Shown here one piece after another: positions 24,777 through 33,274 of a DNA stretch of 44,233 bases; position 1 is the first letter of the stretch, and every line of letters starts with the position of its first letter. A program made the position numbers and the translations under genes. The DNA is taken from assembly GCA_018812265.1 (NCBI GenBank), contig JAHJDG010000002.1, positions 1 through 44,233 of the forward strand, in the 5' to 3' direction. The notes beneath the pieces were generated by a model. It was given only the letters and a program-made list of their open reading frames with translations, searched no databases and had not been told where the DNA came from. The DNA comes from a bacterium. Lineage in GTDB: Bacteria; Electryoneota; RPQS01.

Positions 24777-24805
24777 TTGATTTATTGCTTGGATTTGTAT
24801 ATTAT
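24777..24805 (+). promoter_or_regulatory. sigma-70 promoter for rpsU
   Basis: TTGATT (24777-24782), 17 nt, TATTAT (24800-24805). The predicted start near 24812 gives a 50-nt leader. Confidence 0.65.
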
Positions 24806-24861
24806 TAAAGTTTGCAGGAATTATCGAACCAACCACGGCCCGTAAAGGAGGTGGACAGCTA

Positions 24862-25059
24862 TTGCCGTTTGTCAAAGTACGCGAAAACGAGCCCTTTGAT
24901 CGCGCGTTCCGGCGCTTCACCAAGGCTTGCGAGAAGAGCGGACTGATGGCGGAAATTCGCCGTCGCGGACGCTTTGAAAAGCCTTCCGAGATCAAGAAGC
25001 GCGAGCGCAACGCGGCCCGTCGCAAGCTGCGGAAATTGCATTATCTGAACAACCGCTGA
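24862..25059 (+). CDS. rpsU: 30S ribosomal protein S21
   Basis: The 65-residue basic protein matches bS21 along its length: VKVRENEPFDRAFRRFTKACEKSG, then the basic RRRGRFEKPSEIKKRERNAARRK helix. bS21 sits near the anti-Shine-Dalgarno end of 16S rRNA and helps initiation. The start is TTG, with GGAGG 9 nt upstream; no in-frame ATG is available. It has its own promoter and terminator. Its upstream neighbour is unrelated. Confidence 0.95.
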   Translation: MPFVKVRENEPFDRAFRRFTKACEKSGLMAEIRRRGRFEKPSEIKKRERNAARRKLRKLHYLNNR

Positions 25060-25085
25060 GTCCACCTCGATCGCTCGAATTGACT

Positions 25086-25118
25086 GCCGCCTGAGCCCCA
25101 CCAAGCTCAGGCGGTTTG
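25086..25118 (+). terminator. intrinsic terminator of rpsU
   Basis: GCCGCCTGAGC and GCTCAGGCGGT form an 11-bp stem around an 8-nt loop, followed by TTGCC. Few T residues follow, so strength is uncertain. Confidence 0.65.
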
Positions 25119-25220
25119 CCATCCGGTCTCCCGCCCCCTCTTGCATATCCCCTGCGCAATGCTTAATTTGCCTGAAACTAAGCACCCGCCCCCACGGGGG
25201 CACGTTTCCCGAGACCGATC

Positions 25221-25763
25221 ATGACCTTAGCCGACGTCGTCATCGTCCTCGTTCTCATCCTGTTTGCCATTTCCGGCCTCAAGCGCGGAGTGATCTGGGA
25301 GCTTTTGACCACCATCGGACTGGTGGCCAGCTTCGGACTGCTCTATTATTTCCGCGCGGAGATTCTTGAACTGGTGATCCGCATCACGCGGCCGGGCTGG
25401 GAGAGACAATGGGGCGGCATGCTGATCTTTCTGCTGTTCTTCGTGGTCGTGTACATCGGGTTTGCCCTGCTCGGCCGCCACCTCCACAATCTCATCAAGA
25501 ATCCGGTTCTGAAGTTCCTCGATCACGGACTTGGACTGGTGGCGGGGATAGTCAAGGGAGCGATACTCATCGCACTGCTGGTGGCGGTCATTCAGTGGAC
25601 GGACACCGGCGGGGGACGGCTCGGCAAGTTCGTCTGGGAATCGAAAATCATCCGCTGGGGGAAGGAGCTCGTCCACAACGTCATCCGCTGGGAATCGCCG
25701 GAAAACCGCAAGTGGGTAGAGGAATCGGCCACCGGTTTGTACTCGGACCGCCTCGATGTTTGA
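25221..25763 (+). CDS. cvpA: CvpA family membrane protein
   Basis: The 180-residue protein has four membrane helices in the CvpA arrangement: helix 1 DVVIVLVLILFAISGLKRG, with the conserved GxxRG-like turn, helices 2-4, and a cytoplasmic tail with WESP. CvpA homologues support envelope integrity and were first linked to colicin V production; the molecular activity is unknown. It overlaps the next gene by 8 nt, so cvpA, the methyltransferase gene and mutS2 form one operon. cvpA next to mutS2 is a common bacterial arrangement. Confidence 0.88.
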   Translation: MTLADVVIVLVLILFAISGLKRGVIWELLTTIGLVASFGLLYYFRAEILELVIRITRPGWERQWGGMLIFLLFFVVVYIGFALLGRHLHNLIKNPVLKFLDHGLGLVAGIVKGAILIALLVAVIQWTDTGGGRLGKFVWESKIIRWGKELVHNVIRWESPENRKWVEESATGLYSDRLDV

Positions 25764-26505
25764 TCGTCTGAAACGAGCCGTGCAAAGTTGTCCGGCAACC
25801 GAACGAACAGCCCGTCTCCTGTTCGACCGGCGCTTTCAGATGGCTCGAAGGAATCTGCGCGGAATTGGGATCGAAATCGGCGCACTGGACCGGCCGCTTT
25901 TTCTTCCGTGGGGGACGCGCGCTTTCTATCTCGACCGTCTCCACCCGAATGAGCTTCGCCGGCACTATCCTGAACTCAACCACCGTTCTCTATATGTGTC
26001 ACTGATTGCCGATGGCGAGACCATGGACTGCATCCGCGACAACGCGTTGAATTTCATCATCGCCAATCATGTCATCGAGCATTGTGAAGACCCCATCGCC
26101 ACGCTGACGATGTTCACCCGTAAGTTGCTGTCCGGCGGACGGATCTTTTTGGCGGTTCCCGACAAGCGCCGTACGTTTGACCGATCCCGCACCGAAACGA
26201 CCTGGGAGCATTTGGTTGAGGACCATATCCAGGGACCTGCGGTTTCCCGCCTGCAACATTACCGAGAGTGGGCGGAATCAGTGGAGAACCTTCAAGGCAA
26301 CGCCGCTCAGCAGCGGGCCCGGGAACTGACTGCGATGGATTATAGTATTCATTTTCATTGCTGGAGCGAAAGCAGTTTCCTCGATTTCCTGAATCGTGTG
26401 CGTGCGTTCGCCCCATTTGCTCTTCTCGATTCGTGCAGTTGGCGCGACGAAAACATCTATGTTCTGGAATGTACCAACGGCCCGACTCCGGGCAGAACCT
26501 CATGA
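25756..26505 (+). CDS. class I SAM-dependent methyltransferase-like protein
   Basis: The 249-residue protein has GIEIGALDRP (motif I, E-x-G), FYLDRL (acidic end of strand 2), FIIANHVIEHCEDP (motif IV with the usual H-x-x-E-H) and GGRIFLAVPDKRRTFD. It belongs to the Methyltransf_11-type proteins found in polysaccharide or lipid modification clusters; the acceptor is unknown. It overlaps cvpA by 8 nt and mutS2 by 4 nt (ATGA), so it is translationally coupled to both. There is no signal peptide. Confidence 0.8.
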   Translation: MFDRLKRAVQSCPATERTARLLFDRRFQMARRNLRGIGIEIGALDRPLFLPWGTRAFYLDRLHPNELRRHYPELNHRSLYVSLIADGETMDCIRDNALNFIIANHVIEHCEDPIATLTMFTRKLLSGGRIFLAVPDKRRTFDRSRTETTWEHLVEDHIQGPAVSRLQHYREWAESVENLQGNAAQQRARELTAMDYSIHFHCWSESSFLDFLNRVRAFAPFALLDSCSWRDENIYVLECTNGPTPGRTS

Positions 26506-28880
26506 TTTCCGAAGAAACCCTTTCCGCGCTCGAGTTTGACCGGGTGCGACAGATCGCCGCCGAATCGGCCGCTTCCCCCCTGGGCAGGGAGCGGCTTTTG
26601 GTATTGACGCCGTTTGACGCTCCGGCCGACGCCGAGCAATGCATGATGCGGACGCGCGAGATGGTGAAGATCGTCACCGGCGGTGATTTTCCCATTCACG
26701 GATTGGAAGACATTCGCGAGGAACTCAAGGATGCGAGCGTAGCCGGAGCCGCGCTCGACCCGGAAGCGTTGCTGCGGGTGGCGAAAACCGCCGCGGCGAG
26801 CAAGGAAGTCAAGTCATTTCTCGGCGTGCGCAAGACGACCTGCCCCATGCTCTGCGAGATCTCCGCTTCCATCGCCGATCTGAAAGACGTGGCCGACCGG
26901 ATCGCGCGCGCGATTGATCTGGACGGCACGGTGAAGGACGACGCATCGTCCGATCTGAAGCGCATTCGTCAGGCCATCCGCGCCGAGACCCGCACGCTCG
27001 AGAGCCGCATGCAGGGAATTCTGCATCGCTGGGCGGATCAGGGAGTCCTGCAGGATTCGATTATCAGCTACCGTGCCGGACGGCTCGCGCTGCCGGTCAA
27101 GGGTGAACTGCGCGGCCGCGTGCAGGGCGTGATCGTGGATCAGTCCGGCTCGGGCGCGACGGTGTTCATGGAACCGGTCGAGACGCTTGAAATCTCCAAT
27201 CACCTGCGGCAGCTCGAAATTGACGAGCACCGCGAGATTCACCGCATTCTGCTTGACTTGACCGCGCTCGTGCACGCGCGGCTCGGGGAGTTCCGCGAAA
27301 CGCTTTCCGTCCTCGCCGAGCTGGATGAGTTCTACGCGCGGGCGAGGCTGGCCGTGCGCTGGGAAGCGACCGACGCGATTCTCAGCGATCGCGGAAGAGT
27401 GCGGATTCTGAACGGACGACATCCGCTGCTCATGGAAAGGCTCGGCAAGTCGCGCGTGATCCCGCTCTCGCTCGAGATGTCGCCGCCGCTGCGATCATTG
27501 GTGATTTCCGGGCCTAACGCCGGCGGGAAAACCGTGGTGCTCAAAACCGTGGGACTCTTGGCCGTGATGTCGGCGGCGGGACTCTTCGTTCCCGTTTCCC
27601 CCGGCAGCGAGATTCCGTTCTTCACGGGAATTCATGCTGACATCGGCGACGCGCAGAGTATCGAAAGCGATCTTTCGACCTTCACCGCCCACGTCGGCAA
27701 GCTCAAGAACACAGTCAGCGACGAGGCCCGTCCCAAGCTCGTTCTGGTGGACGAAGTCGGCGCTTCGACGGATCCCGCGCTGGGCGTGGCGCTCGGGCAG
27801 GCGGTGCTCCTCGAACTCGTGCGACAGGAGGCGGTCACACTGGTCACCACCCACCACGGCACGCTCAAAGCCTTCGCCCACGAAACCGACGGAATCGAAA
27901 ACGGCAGCATGGCCTTCAATGAGCAGAGTCTGGTGCCAACCTACGTCTTCCGGCCCGGTCTGCCGGGATCCAGCTATGCTCTCGAAATCGCCGAGCGCGT
28001 GGGATTCCCCAAGGAGATTCTCGACACCGCCCGCAGCTTCGTCGGCCAGGGAATGCTCGGACTCGAAGAGCTGGTCAGCGAACTTTCACGCAAGATCGAA
28101 AACTACGAGAAGCTCCGCCGCGAGAGCGACATCAAACTCACCGAATACGCCGCTCTGCAAAAACTCTACACGCAGCGCACGAAGGAACTTCAGAAAGTGC
28201 AAGCCGAGGCCAAAGCGCGCGCGGTGGCGGAGGCGGAAGCGATGATCCAGAAGGCGGGACGCGAAATGGACGCCGCCATTCGCGATATTAAGAAGGAGAA
28301 AGCCAGCCGCGAGGCCGTCAAGACCGCGCAGGAAACCATCGCTCACGTCCGCGAGGAAGTCGAAAAAACGCGCGCGGAGGTGGAGAAAACTCTCGAACCC
28401 GACCGGCCCAAGCGCGAGCCGCTCGAGCAGGTGGCGGTGGGAGATCGCGTGCTCATCGAGGGTAGTGAGGAAGTGGGAACGGTGGTGGCGCTGCAGAGAA
28501 ACGGCAAGCGGGCGGAGGTGGAGATCGGCGGCGTGCGGCTATGGGTGGACACACAGAAACTCTTTGCTGCGCCCGAAGCCGAGAAAAAACGGAAGGGGCC
28601 GCGCGTGAAACTGGAGTTCACGCTGGAAACGAAAAATATCGCCGAGCGGCTCGATCTGCGCGGCAAGTACGGCGATGAAGCGATTGCCGAAGTGGACAGC
28701 TATCTGGCGGCGGTGGCCGAGTCAAGCCTCCGGCAGGTGACGCTCATTCACGGCAAGGGAACCGGCGCGCTGCGAACTAAGATTCACGAATTCCTCAACA
28801 CGCATCCGCTGGTCAAGGGCTTCCACGACGGCGGCCGCAACAACGACGATTTCGGAAGCACCGTGGTGGAAGTCAAGTAG
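26502..28880 (+). CDS. mutS2: endonuclease MutS2
   Basis: The ATG at 26502 overlaps the previous stop (ATGA); a longer in-frame start lies inside the methyltransferase gene and is rejected. The 792-residue protein has the MutS core with the Walker A motif GPNAGGKT near residue 338, Walker B LVLVDEVGASTDP, the signature ESDLSTFTAH, a long coiled coil (about 510-640) and a C-terminal Smr nuclease domain with LDLRGKYGDEA and HGKGTGAL. MutS2 acts on branched DNA and on collided ribosomes rather than mismatches. Its length (about 780-800) is normal. It is the last gene of the operon. Confidence 0.95.
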   Translation: MISEETLSALEFDRVRQIAAESAASPLGRERLLVLTPFDAPADAEQCMMRTREMVKIVTGGDFPIHGLEDIREELKDASVAGAALDPEALLRVAKTAAASKEVKSFLGVRKTTCPMLCEISASIADLKDVADRIARAIDLDGTVKDDASSDLKRIRQAIRAETRTLESRMQGILHRWADQGVLQDSIISYRAGRLALPVKGELRGRVQGVIVDQSGSGATVFMEPVETLEISNHLRQLEIDEHREIHRILLDLTALVHARLGEFRETLSVLAELDEFYARARLAVRWEATDAILSDRGRVRILNGRHPLLMERLGKSRVIPLSLEMSPPLRSLVISGPNAGGKTVVLKTVGLLAVMSAAGLFVPVSPGSEIPFFTGIHADIGDAQSIESDLSTFTAHVGKLKNTVSDEARPKLVLVDEVGASTDPALGVALGQAVLLELVRQEAVTLVTTHHGTLKAFAHETDGIENGSMAFNEQSLVPTYVFRPGLPGSSYALEIAERVGFPKEILDTARSFVGQGMLGLEELVSELSRKIENYEKLRRESDIKLTEYAALQKLYTQRTKELQKVQAEAKARAVAEAEAMIQKAGREMDAAIRDIKKEKASREAVKTAQETIAHVREEVEKTRAEVEKTLEPDRPKREPLEQVAVGDRVLIEGSEEVGTVVALQRNGKRAEVEIGGVRLWVDTQKLFAAPEAEKKRKGPRVKLEFTLETKNIAERLDLRGKYGDEAIAEVDSYLAAVAESSLRQVTLIHGKGTGALRTKIHEFLNTHPLVKGFHDGGRNNDDFGSTVVEVK

Positions 28881-28901
28881 GGGCCGATTCATCGTGCCCG
28901 T
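28881..28901. repeat. interspersed hairpin repeat, family C (copy 1)
   Basis: A 21-nt sequence starting GGGCCGATTCATCG and ending GCCCGT. GGGC/GCCC and GAT/ATC can pair. It is identical to 29052-29072 and begins directly after the mutS2 stop. Confidence 0.7.
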
Positions 28902-28940
28902 CCATAGCGCCCCGCCGTGCGCGACCACAATGTATGCAAG

Positions 28941-28960
28941 GGTGACTCTGGAGAGTCACC
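28941..28960. repeat. interspersed 20-nt palindrome, family B (copy 2)
   Basis: Identical to 11065-11084 and 37515-37534, again followed by ACCGGGA. Confidence 0.8.
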
Positions 28961-29051
28961 ACCGGGAGAAATCACGCACTCCCCTCTGATGTTTTTGGGA
29001 TAGGCTCAGTGTAATGTTCCAGAATACATGCAGTGGCAATCCATGTCGTAA

Positions 29052-29072
29052 GGGCCGATTCATCGTGCCCGT
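29052..29072. repeat. interspersed hairpin repeat, family C (copy 2)
   Basis: Identical over 21 nt to 28881-28901. The 448-nt gap 28881-29328 is thus made mostly of repeat elements; I see no gene in it. Confidence 0.7.
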
Positions 29073-29153
29073 GTTTCATCGGGTGTAGTGGCTCGACCAT
29101 CGCACACCGCGCCATTGCCGCTCGTGAGAGCGACAACGGCGACCAATCCCTTT

Positions 29154-29181
29154 TCATCGCTTATCGTTTATCGCTTATCGC
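29154..29181. repeat. heptanucleotide tandem array, four units
   Basis: TCATCGC, TTATCGT, TTATCGC, TTATCGC. The period of 7 matches the arrays at 4564 and 11164, but the unit differs. Confidence 0.75.
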
Positions 29182-29225
29182 TCTTCTGATCGCACAGCAG
29201 TGCAGCACTACGAGAAATAAACAAA

Positions 29226-29258
29226 CGGAAAGGGACGCACCACCAAGCGTCCCTTTTC
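29226..29258 (-). terminator. bidirectional intrinsic terminator
   Basis: AAAGGGACGC and GCGTCCCTTT pair around an ACCACCAA loop, with T-rich flanks on both strands (CCTTTT on plus; TTTCCGTTTG on minus). It mainly ends the minus-strand gene at 29329-29769. Confidence 0.75.
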
Positions 29259-29328
29259 CAATCAAGGGCATCCCAAGAACCGGAGGAGGAACACCCTCGA
29301 AGAGAGGCTGAAATTATCGGGTGAAAAG

Positions 29329-29769
29329 TTACCGTGCCGGAGCGGCGATGGGTCCTCTCACGGCAGTCTTGGCTCCGCTCGCACTCTGGCGGGACATCTG
29401 CCAGTTTTCCTCGAGCTGTTTGGCGGCGACGAGTCCGGCTTCCACGATCTCGATGGCGGTCACGCGGCAGGGCGGTTTCTCGATCAGCCATTCCTCCAGC
29501 GGTTTGCCGTCAATCCAGATCTGGCCGGTTCCCTCGCGGCTGCTGTACATGCCGAGCTGGACTTCGATACCGGATTTGCGCAGCTTCGAGCGCAGGATTT
29601 TACACGCTTTCTGGACTTCGGCTTCCAGCACGCAGCAGTCATTGGCCTTGACAATCGTTGCTGCCGGCGGCTGATAGTGAAGGGTCAGGGTCGGCTTGTC
29701 CGGTGTCGCGCTAATCACTGTAAAATTCAGCGCGAACAGTAAGGTAGCGATCAGTGTGAGGTTTTTCAT
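29329..29769 (-). CDS. secreted DUF2703-like protein
   Basis: The ATG at 29769 follows GGGGGAAA; an upstream in-frame ATG at 29790 is less likely. The 146-residue product has a signal peptide (1-21) followed by a thioredoxin-fold-like domain: a Cys-rich segment DCCVLEAEVQKAC (Cys45, Cys46, Cys56), KSGIEVQLGMY, GTGQIWIDGKPLEEWL and KPPCRV (Cys101). This order fits DUF2703 proteins, whose function is unknown and which often pair cysteines as in metal or redox proteins. The tail after residue 115 is polar. It is monocistronic and divergent from lepB. The 213-nt gap to lepB shows no clear promoter. Confidence 0.65.
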   Translation of the reverse strand: MKNLTLIATLLFALNFTVISATPDKPTLTLHYQPPAATIVKANDCCVLEAEVQKACKILRSKLRKSGIEVQLGMYSSREGTGQIWIDGKPLEEWLIEKPPCRVTAIEIVEAGLVAAKQLEENWQMSRQSASGAKTAVRGPIAAPAR

Positions 29770-29982
29770 GGGTTTCCCCCTTTTCTGCATTCTGGGAAAT
29801 CAGTGCGTTGTTTGGGGTAAATCGTGAGTCCCACCATTGCCCATTTCCGGCAGTGCGGGTTCTCGATGAATTGGAGCGGGATTCCCTTTTCTTGTTGCAG
29901 CAAACCCTGAAAACGGTCTGGAACAAATCACCCAATTCTCCCGTCTCATCAATATCCTGTCTCAAAGAGGTATTCTATCCTC

Positions 29983-30651
29983 ATGTCCACACGATGGTTT
30001 GAAAAAAGCGCAAAATGGTTGTGGCGGGAATGGGTCAAGCCGATTCTGATCGTTCTGGCCATTATCCTACCGCTTCGTTCTTCGATAGCCGATTGGATGG
30101 ACGTTCCCACCGGCTCCATGCTTCCCACCATTGTTGAAGGCGACCGCATTTTCGTCAACAAGCTGGCCTATGACCTGAAAGTCCCCTTCACAAAGTGGCG
30201 GCTGGCCACGTGGTCGGAACCGGCCCGCGGAGATATTGTGGTATTTCGTTCGCCCGTGGAAAACGTCCGGTTGGTCAAGCGAGTCATTGGACTACCGGGA
30301 GATGAAATCACCTTGCGCGACAACCGCCTGACCATTAACCGAGAACCGGTTGTCTATGAGCCTCAGCGGATGTCGAAAACCACTCAGTTCCTGATTGAGA
30401 ATCTTCCACCCCGTCACGACGTCCTGTTTACGCCTCAAATGCCTTCTTTTAAGACGTTCGGCCCGATTCGAGTGCCGGACGGTCAGTACTTCATGATGGG
30501 AGACAATCGGGATAACAGCGCGGATTCGCGGTACTTCGGTTTCGTTTCGCGAGACCTCTTCGTCGGCGAGGCAACCACGGTAGTGATTTCACTCGACCGT
30601 AAGCGCTATTTCCTCCCCCGCTTCGAGCGGTTTCTTTCCGATCTGCAGTAG
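29983..30651 (+). CDS. lepB: signal peptidase I
   Basis: The 222-residue enzyme removes Sec and Tat signal peptides at the periplasmic face. One N-terminal membrane anchor (about 17-32) precedes box B PTGSMLPT with the nucleophile Ser45, box C GDRIFVNK, box D RLVKRVIGLPGD with the general base Lys99, and box E GDNRDNSADSRYFGFV. The size is typical of single-anchor enzymes. The window holds more than a dozen exported proteins that would be its substrates. The ATG has only a distant AGAGG. Confidence 0.93.
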   Translation: MSTRWFEKSAKWLWREWVKPILIVLAIILPLRSSIADWMDVPTGSMLPTIVEGDRIFVNKLAYDLKVPFTKWRLATWSEPARGDIVVFRSPVENVRLVKRVIGLPGDEITLRDNRLTINREPVVYEPQRMSKTTQFLIENLPPRHDVLFTPQMPSFKTFGPIRVPDGQYFMMGDNRDNSADSRYFGFVSRDLFVGEATTVVISLDRKRYFLPRFERFLSDLQ

Positions 30652-30786
30652 CGCCCCATTGCCGCGCGGGGCAATGAATTCGGCAGGGAACCAACATTCT
30701 GGACAAGGCGTTCAAGAATCAGGAAGGGTGAGGAGCGCCGGATTTCGTCCGAGGTGCGCGCAAAGCCTCCCGCGCGCACTGACAAA

Positions 30787-30822
30787 AGGGGCGACCCCAG
30801 ATCGGGATCGCCCCTGCTTTTT
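30787..30822. terminator. bidirectional intrinsic terminator between convergent genes
   Basis: AGGGGCGACCC pairs with GGG-A-TCGCCCCT (one bulged A). TGCTTTTTT follows on the plus strand and TTTTG on the minus strand. It serves lepB and the convergent gene at 30845-32383. The smaller CATTGCC/GGCAATG hairpin at 30657-30676 lies just after lepB. Confidence 0.8.
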
Positions 30823-30844
30823 TCTCGACAGAGCGAAACGGATG

Positions 30845-32383
30845 CTACCGCAAATAGAGGAGCTTGCCGGTCTCAACCTTGCCCGCGCCTTCCAGCCGCA
30901 GCAGATAGAGGCCGGTGGCGCCGGTGGGTGACCACGTATAGTCGTGCGCGCCGGGCGTCAAGCTGGTGAGCTTTTCGCTAAGCACCTCGCGGCCCAATAC
31001 ATCGAACACCGACAGACTGAGTTCGCGCACCGCGCCGACTTCAAAGCGAATCTGCACACTGCTGTTGAACGGATTGGGATAGGATTCGAGCAGACGGAAA
31101 TCGCGCACCGTCACCGTCGTCGGCTCATCACCGACGGCATCGGGAATCAAGATGTCCGAAGGATAACGCGGCGTGATCTGATAGCCGTCGGTGTAGGGCG
31201 AAGTGTTGTCGAACTGCGTGACAATCCCCATCACGTCGAAGGTGGCGGGCGGAGCCGGGCTGCCGTCCACGTCGGTATCGCTGTCAATCCGCAGCGTGAT
31301 CGTTCCATTGCCGTCGGTGATGGTCAAGTTCGCATATTGTCCCTCCCCCGGCCAGGTGCCGCTGATGATCGAAACACCGTTCATGCGGACGAGCATCCCC
31401 TCGAACGACTCGAAGTAGGATGCTCCGGTGACCAGCGTAGGTTCCACCGTGTCCACGCTGCCGATGACTTCCACGGAAAAGACGCAATTGCCGCTGCCCG
31501 AGGAAAGTAATTCCGTCAAGCCATTGTATTGTCCGACCCAGCCCGACACCTCCACGCAGTCGCCTTCCATGATTCCCACCGGAACGTTGCCGCGGAACAC
31601 GTTGCATCCGGCGTCGTCATCCTGAATGTAAAAGCTGCTTTCGGTGAGACTGTCCAGCGTGTAGTTGTCCACGTTGACGATTCCCTGCACGACGACGAAT
31701 ACACCGTCCAGAACGGGAACTCCGTTCCCGTCGTTCTCGCGGACGTCGCTCAGCGTGACGTACTGCGGATCGCACGGCGAGCCGCTGTTGGGCGTGCCGG
31801 GGGAAGGTGGATCGAGCAACATCCAATCCGCTCCGTTGTTGTCGGTATCCTGATGATCGGGGACGCGGCCGATGGATTTGGCTGGTCCGGAGGCCGGAGG
31901 ATCATAGTCGGGCGCATTCGATCCGCCTTCGCCGGTGCAATTACCGGGATTTTCGCATTCACCATAGCAGAGATGATCTACGGTAGTGCCGCTGGCGTTG
32001 CGCAGATCTACGCCATCGCAGTCGGGTGTGCTTTGGTAGCCGCCGTTCTGCCAATCCACGCCGGCAGTGGTTCCGACATTGAGAACCAGATCAACGTTGG
32101 GAACACTGGCCGTATTGCCAATGACGAAGTACCCGTCGGCGGGAATCGTGCCACTCAGAGTGACCGTGCGATACTCGGTGCCGTTGTTGCCGTTGGTCCC
32201 GACCAGCGTCCAGCCGGAAAGACTCGTCCCCGGCGGACCCCAGAGTTCCGTGAACAAGACGTCTGCGTTCTCAGCACCGGGATTGTCATAATAAACCTCA
32301 TTCAAAATGACTTGTGCGGGTGCGTTCGCCGCCAGCGCGAGACACAGCAGGGTTGCGAAAGCGATTAACAGTTTGCGAGACAT
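30845..32383 (-). CDS. secreted lamin-tail-domain protein with T9SS type-A sorting tail
   Basis: ATG after GGAGG. The 512 residues have a signal peptide (1-23, ending APA) followed by a lamin-tail domain (about 24-190: VILNEVYYDN, FTELWGPPGTSLSGWTL, VIGN). Then comes an OB-fold-like region (about 205-400) with SSFYIQDDDAG and VEVSGWVGQYNGLTEL, as in secreted nuclease-associated proteins. The T9SS tail is SYPNPFNSSVQIRFEV to KLLYLR. Such lamin-tail plus OB combinations often accompany extracellular nucleases, but no nuclease domain is present here. It is likely surface-bound and of unknown target. A methyltransferase gene lies 17 nt upstream. Confidence 0.8.
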   Translation of the reverse strand: MSRKLLIAFATLLCLALAANAPAQVILNEVYYDNPGAENADVLFTELWGPPGTSLSGWTLVGTNGNNGTEYRTVTLSGTIPADGYFVIGNTASVPNVDLVLNVGTTAGVDWQNGGYQSTPDCDGVDLRNASGTTVDHLCYGECENPGNCTGEGGSNAPDYDPPASGPAKSIGRVPDHQDTDNNGADWMLLDPPSPGTPNSGSPCDPQYVTLSDVRENDGNGVPVLDGVFVVVQGIVNVDNYTLDSLTESSFYIQDDDAGCNVFRGNVPVGIMEGDCVEVSGWVGQYNGLTELLSSGSGNCVFSVEVIGSVDTVEPTLVTGASYFESFEGMLVRMNGVSIISGTWPGEGQYANLTITDGNGTITLRIDSDTDVDGSPAPPATFDVMGIVTQFDNTSPYTDGYQITPRYPSDILIPDAVGDEPTTVTVRDFRLLESYPNPFNSSVQIRFEVGAVRELSLSVFDVLGREVLSEKLTSLTPGAHDYTWSPTGATGLYLLRLEGAGKVETGKLLYLR

Positions 32384-32400
32384 GGCTCGCCCTCCTTCGT

Positions 32401-33231
32401 TTATTCAAAGTGTGTGGTGTTTCCAAAGAGAATCTTCAGATTCGAGAGTTGCGTTTCAAACTCGGCGCGGAAATCGCGCCATGAAAGCAGATGGAGAAGC
32501 TCGCGGCGATGCCGGTCGAGAAATGAATAGTTCCACTCCTGCCCGTCGTCCAGCGGAAACCGTTCTTGCTGGCCGCGCATAATGACACCTACACCGTGAT
32601 CCGCATGGACGGTTCCCATCCACAGATCGGAGCGCGTTGCCCGCAATTGTGCGATCGCTTTCCAAACCGTTCCGCACCACAAGGAAACGCCGTCATACTC
32701 TTCAATCTGCCACGCTTCTTCCATGGGATTGCAGTCGTGAAGAGCGATCACGCCGCGCGGAGCAAGAAATCTCAGCGAGTTCTCCACGTCGCGCAGCACT
32801 TGCTCGGCTAGATGCAATCCGTCAATGTAAATCAAATCGTATACCCGTGCGTTGCGCGCGAAAAACTCATCGGACGTCACCGGATGACTGCATTTGCCGG
32901 CCGGGTCCACCCCGTCCTTGTGTTTCACCTGCACGAGATTGAAGTTGTTCCGCGGATCGCTGACGCCGATTTCGAGGTAGCTTTGCGCTTCGATTCGCCC
33001 GGCGATGTAGTTCACCACGTCGGTCCGCGTGAGTGCCCGAACTCCATGCTGCTGCATCGCCACCGAAGTAAGTCGCTCGGCGGTTTGGCGGGCATCGCGC
33101 TCCATCCGACTCCGAAACAGTTTCCGGCGCAGAAAACCCTTGCGCAATCGAACCTCGATCAGTGCCGCCTCCAACGCTTCCCGCAGCGCGGCGACCTGAT
33201 CGTCATCCCAAAGACAAGCGAGTTGACACAT
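32401..33231 (-). CDS. class I SAM-dependent methyltransferase (Methyltransf_24-like)
   Basis: The 276-residue protein has an N-terminal helical part and a Rossmann methyltransferase core: SYLEIGVSD (motif I), VDPAGK, YDLIYIDGLHLAEQVLRDVENSLRFLAPRGVIALHDCNP. The YIDGxH and HDCxP motifs are typical of Methyltransf_24 family members that modify sugars or glycans. The start may be the ATG at 33231; its ribosome site is weak. The substrate is unknown. It sits between the lamin-tail gene and the AT-richer insert, and could be co-transcribed with the lamin-tail gene. Confidence 0.78.
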   Translation of the reverse strand: MCQLACLWDDDQVAALREALEAALIEVRLRKGFLRRKLFRSRMERDARQTAERLTSVAMQQHGVRALTRTDVVNYIAGRIEAQSYLEIGVSDPRNNFNLVQVKHKDGVDPAGKCSHPVTSDEFFARNARVYDLIYIDGLHLAEQVLRDVENSLRFLAPRGVIALHDCNPMEEAWQIEEYDGVSLWCGTVWKAIAQLRATRSDLWMGTVHADHGVGVIMRGQQERFPLDDGQEWNYSFLDRHRRELLHLLSWRDFRAEFETQLSNLKILFGNTTHFE

Positions 33232-33274
33232 TCAATACATCTGCCGCTGTTACTCAAGGTTAATGCAAACGGGA

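Noticed and set aside
28881-29328. Possible CRISPR array or small RNA gene in the repeat-rich gap
   Set aside because: The repeats belong to different families, have no regular spacing and no unique spacers; no cas genes are present.
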